A stretch of 64,000 bases of DNA. Origin: Haloechinothrix halophila YIM 93223 (lineage in GTDB: Bacteria > Actinomycetota > Actinomycetes > Mycobacteriales > Pseudonocardiaceae). Position numbers and translations under genes: made by a program. Location of the stretch: NCBI RefSeq assembly GCF_000504245.1, contig NZ_KI632509.1, forward strand, positions 3,515,751 through 3,579,750. The letters run 5' to 3'. Below, piece by piece: positions 31,627-38,077 of the stretch (position 1 is its first letter; every line of letters begins with the position of its first letter). The notes under the pieces were generated by a model. It saw only the letters and a list, made by a program, of their open reading frames with translations, did no database searches and was not told the origin of the DNA.

Positions 31627-32292
31627 TCAGCAGCAGTGTTCACCACGCCACGCCTCGCGGCCTTCCCTGACCGCGACGACGGCGATGACAATCGCGACCA
31701 CCGGATCCGCCCACGCCCAGCCGAACAGGCTGTTGAGCAGCAGTCCCACCAGCAGCACGCCGGAAAGGTACGCGCACAGCAGCGTTTGCTTCGAGTCGGC
31801 GACCGCGCTGATCGAGCCGAGTTCCCTGCCGGCACGCCGCTGCGCGAGTGACAACGACGGCATGATGAGCAGTGACAACGCGGCAAGGACGATGCCGACC
31901 GTCGACGTCCCAGCGGACTCGGCGCCGACCATGGTCCGGACCGCCTCGACGGTGATGTAGATCGCGAGCGCGAAGAACGACACGGCGATGACCTTCAACG
32001 CCGCTCGCTCTCGCGCTTCCGGATCGGTCCCGGAGAACTGCCACGCCACCGCCGCGGCCGAGCCGACCTCGATCACTGAGTCCAGACCGAAGCCGATGAG
32101 GGCAGTCGAATTCGCGAGGGTTCCCGCTGAGATCGCGACGACCGCCTCGATGATGTTGTAGGTGATCGTCGCGGCGACCAACCAGCGCACCCGACGACTG
32201 AGCACGGACTGGCGCGCGGCCGAGAGCTCGGGACTGCCGTCCGCCCTCGCGCACTGGTCGGCGTGGTTGGTTTGGTGGTCTGGCCTGGTCAT
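31627..32292 (-). CDS. Cation-diffusion-facilitator-like metal transporter
   Basis: 221 aa from the ATG at 32292, which overlaps the cmtR stop (TGATG); a GTG at 32295 is the alternative. It has five to six membrane helices: 'YNIIEAVVAISAGTLANSTALIGFGLDSVIEVGSAAAVAWQF' with Asp and Glu in helix 2 and 'ISAVADSKQTLLCAYLSGVLLVGLLLNSL' with Asp in helix 5, matching the CDF metal-site positions. The cytoplasmic C-terminal domain of classic CDF proteins is missing, and the protein ends 'HCC', a possible metal ligand group. With the CmtR regulator directly upstream it should export Cd, Pb or Zn ions. This CDF-type with ArsR regulator pairing is common in actinobacteria. Confidence 0.85.
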   Translation of the reverse strand: MTRPDHQTNHADQCARADGSPELSAARQSVLSRRVRWLVAATITYNIIEAVVAISAGTLANSTALIGFGLDSVIEVGSAAAVAWQFSGTDPEARERAALKVIAVSFFALAIYITVEAVRTMVGAESAGTSTVGIVLAALSLLIMPSLSLAQRRAGRELGSISAVADSKQTLLCAYLSGVLLVGLLLNSLFGWAWADPVVAIVIAVVAVREGREAWRGEHCC

Positions 32293-32645
32293 CACGCCCC
32301 CACGCCGTCAGCTACGACGCCGTAACGCGGGCACAGCGTCACTGCCTCGCCGGTCGCCGCGAGCACTGCTTCAGCAGCCGCGAGCAGGTCGAGTAGCTCT
32401 GGACGGCTCAACGAATAGAAGACCTGCCGACCTTCGGGGCGTCCCGACACCAGACCGCAATCCCGCAGGCAGGCGACGTGCGCGGACACCGTCGACTGCG
32501 CGAGACCGAGGTCCCGCGTGAGGTCCACGACCCGCGCCTCCCCCTCGGCCAGCCGCCGCACGATCGCCAGCCGCGTCGCGTCGGAGAGGCTGTGGAACAG
32601 CGATACGGCCGGCTCCATGCCGACCGCGAGGCAATTAATCGTCAT
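32292..32645 (-). CDS. cmtR: CmtR, Cd(II)/Pb(II)-sensing ArsR/SmtB repressor
   Basis: 117 aa from the ATG at 32645; the frame is open much further upstream but only through the repeat region. The winged helix is 'HSLSDATRLAIVRRLAEGEARVVDLTRDLGLAQSTVSAHVACLRDCGLV'. Four cysteines, Cys5, Cys59, Cys63 and Cys105, match Cys4, Cys57, Cys61 and Cys102 of M. tuberculosis CmtR, where they bind Cd/Pb and release DNA. TATAAT lies 9 nt before the ATG, so the mRNA is probably leaderless or nearly so. It forms a two-gene operon with the transporter, and palindromes over the promoter fit autorepression. Confidence 0.9.
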   Translation of the reverse strand: MTINCLAVGMEPAVSLFHSLSDATRLAIVRRLAEGEARVVDLTRDLGLAQSTVSAHVACLRDCGLVSGRPEGRQVFYSLSRPELLDLLAAAEAVLAATGEAVTLCPRYGVVADGVGA

Positions 32646-32648
32646 ATG

Positions 32649-32675
32649 GCGATTATATCGCAACATGCCGATGTT
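32649..32675 (-). promoter_or_regulatory. cmtR promoter with two adjacent operator-like palindromes
   Basis: GCGAT-3 nt-ATCGC (32649-32661) covers a perfect minus-strand -10 box TATAAT (32652-32657 region). It is followed directly by AACAT-4 nt-ATGTT (32662-32675). ArsR-family repressors bind such sites over the promoter. The spacing to the ATG (32645) leaves almost no 5' untranslated leader. Confidence 0.6.
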
Positions 32676-32676
32676 A

Positions 32677-32781
32677 GAACACAGCGTCCGGAATGACGGA
32701 CACACGGTTTCTGCGGGAGGGACACGGCGTGGGCAACGAGGGACACGGCGTCGTGGAGGCGGGACACGACATCGGTGTCGG
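32677..32781 (+). repeat. 21-bp tandem repeats, family A, locus 2 (five units)
   Basis: Five back-to-back 21-bp units starting at 32677, 32698, 32719, 32740 and 32761. Each begins with G(G/A)ACAC and the third and fourth read GGGACACGGCGT. They occupy the divergent gap between the cmtR promoter and the polymerase gene at 32796, stopping about 14 bp before its ATG. Same family and same strand sense as the array at 34516. Confidence 0.75.
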
Positions 32782-32795
32782 GGGTGCGGAGCAGA

Positions 32796-34502
32796 ATGTC
32801 CCGCGTGGACATCGTCGTGGCGGAGCAGGAGAAGCAGTCGAGCGACGGTGACCCGCTGTACGAACTCCGCGCGGTCGCCCGGGCCGCGCAAGAGTCGGAG
32901 CGAGCCACGGCGCCGCCGCACGACCTCACCGCGCACGATCTCGCCGCACGGATCGCCGAGCACGACACCGGAAACACCACGTGGGTTCTGCCGAGTACGG
33001 ATCGCATCTATCCGAGGCTGCTGCGGCACGGCATGCGGCTCCGCCGCTGCCACGACGTCGCCCTCGCCGAACGTCTGCTGCTCAACAGTCAGGGGCGACA
33101 CGACGAACCGCACGGGCTCGCCGCCGCGTACGCCAGGGCGCGCGGTCTGCCACCGCCATCCGACGCGGAAGACGACACCGCGGACGCCACCGGCCAGGCG
33201 GCCCTGTTCGCACCACGCGGAACCGGCCTCCCGGATGACGTCACGCCCGCCGAGGCAACGGAGATCGTCCTTGCCGAGCAACACAGCGCGATCCAGCGCG
33301 CCCCAGCGCCTGAGCGCTTGCGACTACTGATCGCGTCGGAGTCGCAGAGCGCGCTGGCCGCGGCCGAGATGTCGCAGCACGGGCTGCCATGGCGCGCGGA
33401 CATTCACGACGCGGTGCTCACCACACTGCTCGGCCGCCGCGTGGCGAACGGACGTCCGAGCACGCTCGCCGACTTGGCCGACCGGATCTCCGAAGCATTC
33501 GGCACGCCGGTCAACCCGGATCATCCACCGAGCGTTGTGCGTGCGTTCCGCCGCGCGGGGATCGACGTCCCGTCCAGCAGGGCGCACGTGCTCAGAGATG
33601 TCGACCACCCTGCCGTCGTACCGCTGTTGGAGTACAAGGAACTCGCCAGGCTGCATTCCGCGCACGGTTGGTCGTGGCTCCGTGAGTGGGTCCACGATGG
33701 ACGGTTCCGAGCCGCCTACGTCGTCGGTGGCGTGGTGTCGGGGCGCTGGGCGACCAGGGGCGGTGGCGCGTTGCAGATCCCGAAGGTGCTGCGTACCTGC
33801 GTGCGGGCTGATCCGGGCTGGCGGCTGGTCGTCGCGGACGCCGCGCAGCTCGAACCACGCGTGCTCGCCGCACTGTCTGGGGATCGGCGGCTCGCGGACG
33901 TCTCGGCGTCGTCGGATCTCTACGCCAGCATCGCGGCGGACGCCTTCGGTGGCGAACGCGGCCGCGCCAAGATCGCGATGCTGTCCGCGCTCTACGGCGG
34001 CACGTCCGGTGAGGCTGGCCCGTTGCTGGCGCGGCTGCGCACCCGGTTCCCCGACGCCGTGCATTACGTCGAGCACGCGGCAGCGGCGGGCGAGCGCGGC
34101 GAACTGGTGCGCTCCCGGCTCGGCAGGACGTCGCCGCCGCCGTCGGAGCAGTGGCGTGCGCTGACCGGCAACGCCGACGCGGGTGTGGCGGCGCACCGCG
34201 CGTCGCGGGAGTGGGGCCGGTTCACCCGCAATTTCGTGGTGCAGGCCAGCGCGGCGGATTACACGTCGGTGCTACTGGCGCTGCTGCGCCGCGCACTCGC
34301 ACATCACGCGCCGGACGCCGAGCTGGTGTTCTTCCAGCACGACGAGCTGATCGTGCACTGCCCCGCCGAGGACGCGGAGGCCGTCGCGGGCCTGTTCCAG
34401 TCGTGCGCCGACGAGGCGGGAACGCTCACGTTCGGCGCGCGCTGCCCGGTGCGGTTCCCGTTGGAAGCGACGCTGGTGGACTGCTACGCCGACGCGAAGT
34501 GA
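32796..34502 (+). CDS. Second family A DNA polymerase without 5' nuclease (bifunctional 3'-5' exonuclease/polymerase type)
   Basis: 568 aa from the ATG at 32796 (GGAG 4 nt upstream). The polymerase domain has motif A 'VVADAAQLEPRVLAALSGD' (Asp at about 347, against DYSQIE in PolA), motif B 'RAKIAMLSALYGGTSGEA' and motif C 'FFQHDELIVHCP'. The N-terminal 200 residues replace the nuclease domains and are poorly conserved, with only vague exonuclease-like parts. In streptomycetes and mycobacteria such stand-alone PolA-like proteins are annotated as bifunctional 3'-5' exonuclease/DNA polymerase. The true polA is 17 kb away. It is bracketed on both sides by 21-bp repeat arrays. A repair or translesion role is inference. 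Confidence 0.85.
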   Translation: MSRVDIVVAEQEKQSSDGDPLYELRAVARAAQESERATAPPHDLTAHDLAARIAEHDTGNTTWVLPSTDRIYPRLLRHGMRLRRCHDVALAERLLLNSQGRHDEPHGLAAAYARARGLPPPSDAEDDTADATGQAALFAPRGTGLPDDVTPAEATEIVLAEQHSAIQRAPAPERLRLLIASESQSALAAAEMSQHGLPWRADIHDAVLTTLLGRRVANGRPSTLADLADRISEAFGTPVNPDHPPSVVRAFRRAGIDVPSSRAHVLRDVDHPAVVPLLEYKELARLHSAHGWSWLREWVHDGRFRAAYVVGGVVSGRWATRGGGALQIPKVLRTCVRADPGWRLVVADAAQLEPRVLAALSGDRRLADVSASSDLYASIAADAFGGERGRAKIAMLSALYGGTSGEAGPLLARLRTRFPDAVHYVEHAAAAGERGELVRSRLGRTSPPPSEQWRALTGNADAGVAAHRASREWGRFTRNFVVQASAADYTSVLLALLRRALAHHAPDAELVFFQHDELIVHCPAEDAEAVAGLFQSCADEAGTLTFGARCPVRFPLEATLVDCYADAK

Positions 34503-34515
34503 CGGTCGCGAGCGA

Positions 34516-34697
34516 GGAACACGGCGTCGGGAACGGGGGACACGGGGTCGGGAACGCAGGACACAGCGTCGGGAACGCAGGACACAGCGTCGGGAACGCA
34601 AGACACAGCGTCGGGAACGCAAGACACAGCGTCGGGAACGCAAGACACAGCGTCGGGAACGCAAGACACAGCGTCGGGAACGCAAGACACGGCGTCA
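34516..34697 (+). repeat. 21-bp tandem repeats, family A, locus 3 (nine units, nearly perfect)
   Basis: Nine head-to-tail 21-bp units; the core reads ACACAGCGTCGGGAACGCA with the last two bases AG or GG. Units 5-8 are identical over their whole length; units 1, 2 and 9 are divergent, with GGCGTC or GGGGTC in place of AGCGTC. The array starts 13 bp after the polymerase stop and its last unit contains the stop codon of the convergent MBL gene. Because 21 is divisible by three, all frames stay open and yield mock heptapeptide ORFs (for example GHSVGNA). Identical inner units point to recent expansion. Confidence 0.9.
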
Positions 34698-35705
34698 GGG
34701 GTGGTAGTGGGCCACCCCGTCTCGCACGGTCTGCTCCAGCACGCCGGTCGTCGCGAGGTGTTCCAAATGCGCGGCGGTCTCGCCGATCGCGAGGAACTGG
34801 TTGAACGTCCCGAGTGTGTCGAACGCGCGGTGCTTGCCGGTCCACGTCAGCCGGGACGCCGACTCGTACGCGGTCGTCGCGCCCTCGGCCACGGTCCGCT
34901 GGGTGGCATCCAGTCGCTCGTCGTGGTGGCCAAGTAGCTCCTTGACCCGCACATGCACGCTGTCGGTCACCGGCCCGTGGGCGGGCAGCAGCATCATGTC
35001 GGGCAGTTCCAGCAACAGCCGCAACGACGCCAGGTACTCGGTGAGCGCGCTGCGGCGGATCACCGGCTGGAACCCGATCGACGGCGTGATGTGCGGCAGC
35101 ACGTGGTCACCGGAGAACAGCAGCGAGGCGGCCTCGTCGGCGAAGACGATGTGCCCCGCGGTGTGTCCCGGCGTGGGCACCGCGCGCAGCGTCCGAGTGG
35201 TCAGCGCGATATCCGTCTCGGTGTCCAGCCACTCGTCGGGCAGCTGGTAGACCTCGCGGGAGTGGCTGGGGTCGATGCCGATGTCGCGCATCGACACCTC
35301 ATCGGGGATGCCCCACCGGCGCGGTTCGCCCAGCTCGCGCGAAGTGCTGCCACCCAGGATCGCCTCGATCGACTCCCGCTCCGCCGCACCGAGCGTGATC
35401 GGCGTGCCGTACTCCTCGCGCAGCGCGATCGCGAGCGTGTAGTGGTCGGCGTGCATGTGCGTGACGAGAAACCGCCGAACGTCGGCGAAGTCGTGGCCCA
35501 GTGCGACGAGCGCGTCGCGCAGGTGCCCCTTGGCGTCGGCGTCGTTCCAGCCGGAGTCGATCAGCACAAGGCCGTCGCCGTCATCGATCGCGTAGACGTT
35601 GACCGCGCGCAGGCCGTCGTTGGGCATCGGCAACGGAATCCGGTGCACTCCTGGCGCTACCGGCTGCGGGCCGGGCTCGGTCCACGGTTGGGTGTCGAAA
35701 GGCAT
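34695..35705 (-). CDS. Metallo-beta-lactamase fold hydrolase
   Basis: 336 aa from the ATG at 35705. The metal site is 'LVTHMHADHYT' (HxHxDH), 'GHTAGHIVFAD' gives the third His, 'FSGDHVLPHI' the bridging Asp and final His region. The C-terminal part (about 250-336) is an added helical domain ('RTVAEGATTAYESASRLTW...AHLEHLATTGVLEQ') that resembles the lid/winged-helix region of thioesterase-like MBL proteins (LACTB2 and BioH-like 'MBL_C' groups). It probably hydrolyses a thioester, lactone or phosphodiester; the substrate is unknown. Its stop codon lies inside the last 21-bp repeat unit. Confidence 0.85.
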   Translation of the reverse strand: MPFDTQPWTEPGPQPVAPGVHRIPLPMPNDGLRAVNVYAIDDGDGLVLIDSGWNDADAKGHLRDALVALGHDFADVRRFLVTHMHADHYTLAIALREEYGTPITLGAAERESIEAILGGSTSRELGEPRRWGIPDEVSMRDIGIDPSHSREVYQLPDEWLDTETDIALTTRTLRAVPTPGHTAGHIVFADEAASLLFSGDHVLPHITPSIGFQPVIRRSALTEYLASLRLLLELPDMMLLPAHGPVTDSVHVRVKELLGHHDERLDATQRTVAEGATTAYESASRLTWTGKHRAFDTLGTFNQFLAIGETAAHLEHLATTGVLEQTVRDGVAHYHP

Positions 35706-35753
35706 CCGGCTCCGATCTCAGGCGAAACCCGTCCCCTCGACGCTACCCAAATA

Positions 35754-35763
35754 AACGCTCGTT
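35754..35763. promoter_or_regulatory. TetR-type operator-like palindrome upstream of the MBL gene
   Basis: AACGCTCGTT (35754-35763) sits in the A/T-rich stretch 35749-35771, 49 nt upstream of the MBL start. A second symmetric element, CGTT-AAC-AACG, overlaps it at 35760-35770. Similar sites serve TetR regulators of acyl-CoA metabolism; no such regulator is adjacent. Confidence 0.3.
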
Positions 35764-35823
35764 AACAACGATGGTCGTGTCACATCGCCAGGAACGCCAC
35801 TGACCGGAGCCCGCGCCGCCAGG

Positions 35824-36240
35824 TCACCCCAGCCCGAGCCGAGGCAGCTCGATCGCGGGACACCGATCCATCACCATGTCCAGCCCCGCACGCGTGGCCC
35901 GCTCATACGCGTCCTCGTCGACCAGGTCGAGCTGGAACCACACCGCCTTCGCGCCGACGTCCACGGCGGCGTCGGCGTACTGCCCTGCCTCGTCGGCGCG
36001 CCGGAAGACGTCGACGCAGTCCACGCTGAACGGGATGTCCGCAAGCGTGGCGTACCCCTGCTCACCGTGCACGGTCGCGGCGCTGGGGTGCACCGGAACG
36101 ACGCGCTTGCCCGCGCGCTGCAACGTCTTCGCCACGCCGTACGCGGGCCGCGCCGGGTTATCGCCGAGCCCGACGATCGCCCAGGTCTCGCAGCCGGTGA
36201 GGATGCGGCGGATGGTGTCTTGGTCTGTCCACGGTTCCAC
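35824..36240 (-). CDS. CoA-binding (YccU-like) protein
   Basis: 138 aa, GTG start. It is a single CoA_binding Rossmann domain: 'WAIVGLGDNPARPAYGVAKTLQRAGKRVVPVHPSA' is the glycine-rich loop and 'VDCVDVFRRADEAGQYADAAVDVGAKAVWFQLDLVDEDAYERATRAGLDMVMDRCP' is the rest, ending in the conserved 'DRCP.IE' motif. Members bind CoA or acyl-CoA and may act in cysteine or CoA-redox regulation. It starts 21 bp after the stop of the nicotianamine-synthase-like gene on the same strand, so it is probably co-transcribed and under the same zinc control. Confidence 0.88.
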   Translation of the reverse strand: MEPWTDQDTIRRILTGCETWAIVGLGDNPARPAYGVAKTLQRAGKRVVPVHPSAATVHGEQGYATLADIPFSVDCVDVFRRADEAGQYADAAVDVGAKAVWFQLDLVDEDAYERATRAGLDMVMDRCPAIELPRLGLG

Positions 36241-36261
36241 GCCGCCAGTCTGCCGCGCCAG

Positions 36262-37080
36262 CTACGCTCGCGCCACGAGCACCGAGTTGACCACGTCGGA
36301 ATGCGGGTGAACTTCCAACTCGACCCGTAGGCCCGCGAGATCCTCCGCTCGCACGCACGGGTACAGCAGCGAGCGCAGCCGCACGGCCGACCGGGCCAGC
36401 ACCAGCGTGCCGGGGCGCAGCAGCCGCGCCAACCGCGCGCTGACCGCACGCTTGCCCGCCGCGTCCTGCCCCACCAGCGCGGCCAGCACCACGACGTCAC
36501 AACCGTCGATGCCCTCGGCGCGCAACACGTCTTCGCTCGCCGCGACGTCGAGGTCGGCGTGCGCGGCAGTGGCGTCGACACCCAGCGCCGCCGTGAGCTT
36601 GCCGCCCAGTTGGAGGCTGTCCAGGTCGCGATCGACGTGCAGCACCGAGGCGCCGTAGTCGCGGGCCAGCACGATGCCGGTCAGCGGCAGCGGGCCCGAA
36701 CCAAGCACGGCCACCCGCCGGGGCAGTTCGCCGCCCGCCGCGATGACCGCGCCCAGCTCCATCCGCACCAGCTCGCGGTAGTTGTCCAGGTACGGAAACC
36801 GCGCCAGCTCGGCGTTCGGGTCATCGGCGGCGAGCACCCGCCGCGCCCAATGCTCCTCCAGCGCGGCCTCCCCCGCCGCGCATAACCTGCGCGTCGCGGG
36901 CGCCTCGTCGTCCAGTTGCGCCAGCGCCGAAGCGGCCAGCGGCGGCGGCGTGGTGCAGCACAGCCCGACCAGCTCGGTGAACAGTGCGTTCACCTCATGG
37001 CAGGGCCGCAGGTCAGCGGCCGATTCCAGTCGTGTCCGCAGTTGCCGCACGCGCTGCGATACCGCGCTGGCAGCACTCAC
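36262..37080 (-). CDS. Nicotianamine synthase family protein (probable metallophore enzyme)
   Basis: 272 aa. The GTG at 37080 follows GGAGG with 5 nt spacing. Family landmarks are 'PCHEVNALFTELVGLCC', 'FPYLDNYRELVRMELGAV' (plant NAS: FPYY.NY..L...E), the SAM-binding loop 'RVAVLGSGPLPLTGIVLARDYGASVLHVDRD', and 'DVVVLAALVGQDAAGKRAV', followed by 'HPHSDVVNSVLVAR' where plant enzymes read 'HP...VINSV'. NAS enzymes transfer aminocarboxypropyl groups from SAM; CntL of staphylococci uses histidine to start staphylopine. No opine dehydrogenase (CntM) or exporter is adjacent. A Zur-box-like palindrome lies 32 nt upstream, suggesting induction in zinc starvation. The product is unknown. Confidence 0.85.
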   Translation of the reverse strand: MSAASAVSQRVRQLRTRLESAADLRPCHEVNALFTELVGLCCTTPPPLAASALAQLDDEAPATRRLCAAGEAALEEHWARRVLAADDPNAELARFPYLDNYRELVRMELGAVIAAGGELPRRVAVLGSGPLPLTGIVLARDYGASVLHVDRDLDSLQLGGKLTAALGVDATAAHADLDVAASEDVLRAEGIDGCDVVVLAALVGQDAAGKRAVSARLARLLRPGTLVLARSAVRLRSLLYPCVRAEDLAGLRVELEVHPHSDVVNSVLVARA

Positions 37081-37111
37081 CTGTGCCTCCGATCACCCAC
37101 AGAGACACAAT

Positions 37112-37130
37112 AATGGAACCCATTTTCATT
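37112..37130. promoter_or_regulatory. Zur-box-like palindrome upstream of the nicotianamine-synthase-like gene
   Basis: AATGGAACCCATTTTCATT (37112-37130) is a dyad with arms AATGGAA and TTTCATT (six of seven pairs). Read on the minus strand its core is TGAAAATGGGTTCCA, which differs at three of 15 positions from the actinobacterial Zur consensus TGAAAATGATTTTCA as I recall it. It overlaps where the promoter should be, 32-50 nt before the start codon. Zur bound to zinc would repress the gene. Confidence 0.65.
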
Positions 37131-37191
37131 AGGGTACCGGGGTGTGCTCGCACGGTTACCCAGGGCTATTCACCAATGAGCTGGCGAGGCG

Positions 37192-38019
37192 TCAGCGCGC
37201 CCGGGACAATCCCGCCTTCGCGGCCGTCTGGATCAGCCACTGATACCCGGAGCCCAGCGCACGCGGCATGAGGTCGAGACCGTAGGCGTCCGCACCAACC
37301 AGCACCTTCGCCTCATTCCGCCGCACACCCCGCAGGATGCGCTTGGCCGCGGCCTCCGGCGTGGTGCGGGCGATCTTGTCGAACAGCTGCGCCAGTTGGT
37401 CGGAGTCCTTGCCGGTCGCGGCGCGGGCGTTCTTGGCGATGTTGGTCTTGATCCCACCCGGGTGCACGCAGCTCACGCCGACCGGGTGACCGGCGATGCG
37501 CATCTCCTGCCGCAGCGCCTCGGTGAAGCCGCGCACCGCGAACTTCGTGGCGTTGTACGCGCTCTGGCTTGGCACCGCGATCAGACCGAACACGCTCGAG
37601 ACGTTGACGAGGTGACCGTCACCGGAATCGATCAGGTGCGGCAGGAACGCCTTGGTCCCGTGCATGACGCCCCAGAAGTTGATGTTGACGATCCACTCGA
37701 AGTCGTCCCAGCTCATCTCCGTGACATCAGCGGTCAGGGCGACGCCCGCGTTGTTGAACACCAGGTTGACCCGGCCGAACTCACCCGCGACGGCATCGGC
37801 ATTGGCGTGGACGGCCTCCCGGTCAGCGACGTCGAGCACATCGTGGCGCACCGTGACGCCCTCGGCCTCGCACAGCTTCACGGTCTCGGCGAGCCCGGTG
37901 ACGTTGACGTCGGAGAGCGCGAGCTTCGCCCCGCCACGGGCCAGCTCAACGGCCAGCGCCCTGCCGATCCCCGACCCGGCCCCGGTAATGACTGCGACTT
38001 TGCCATCGAACGACTTCAC
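37192..38019 (-). CDS. Short-chain dehydrogenase/reductase
   Basis: 275 aa from the GTG at 38019, preceded by AAAGGCGGG; the frame is open upstream to 38151. The NAD(P) loop is 'VAVITGAGSGIGRALAVELA', the structural motif is 'NNAG', and the active site Ser-Tyr-Lys is 'NVSSVFGLIAVPSQSAYNATKFAVRGFTEALRQE'. The long C-terminus ('LLGVRRNEAKVLVGADAYGLDLMPRALGSGYQWL'-like) is typical of the DHRS/SDR7C-like actinobacterial group near fatty-acid or steroid genes. The substrate is unknown. The upstream gap holds two symmetric sites that suggest regulation. Confidence 0.9.
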   Translation of the reverse strand: MKSFDGKVAVITGAGSGIGRALAVELARGGAKLALSDVNVTGLAETVKLCEAEGVTVRHDVLDVADREAVHANADAVAGEFGRVNLVFNNAGVALTADVTEMSWDDFEWIVNINFWGVMHGTKAFLPHLIDSGDGHLVNVSSVFGLIAVPSQSAYNATKFAVRGFTEALRQEMRIAGHPVGVSCVHPGGIKTNIAKNARAATGKDSDQLAQLFDKIARTTPEAAAKRILRGVRRNEAKVLVGADAYGLDLMPRALGSGYQWLIQTAAKAGLSRAR

Positions 38020-38030
38020 TGGCCCGCCTT

Positions 38031-38075
38031 TCGTTCCGCTGATGCGATGAGCGGAACGATAACCTACTAACAGTA
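38031..38075. promoter_or_regulatory. Two symmetric sites in the SDR control region
   Basis: TCGTTCCGCT (38031-38040) and AGCGGAACGA (38050-38059) form a perfect 10-bp inverted repeat with a 9-bp spacer, ending 12 nt upstream of the SDR start codon. TACT-AAC-AGTA (38065-38075) is a second palindrome between it and the ctaD stop. The first could equally be a terminator for ctaD; the second looks like a TetR half-site pair. Confidence 0.45.
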
Positions 38076-38077
38076 AG

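Noticed and set aside
32646-33284. N-terminal extension of the CmtR frame
   Set aside because: It runs through the 21-bp repeats and antisense to the polymerase; the family start and the promoter fit the ATG at 32645.
34516-34697. Possible CRISPR array
   Set aside because: The units are directly head-to-tail with no unique spacers, are too short (21 bp), and no cas gene is near.
34151-34804. Plus-strand ORF with seven-residue repeats (GHSVGNA) and antisense ORFs with CVPDAVS repeats
   Set aside because: These frames come only from the 21-bp tandem repeat, whose length keeps every frame open. They overlap the polymerase end and the MBL gene in other frames and have no ribosome binding site.
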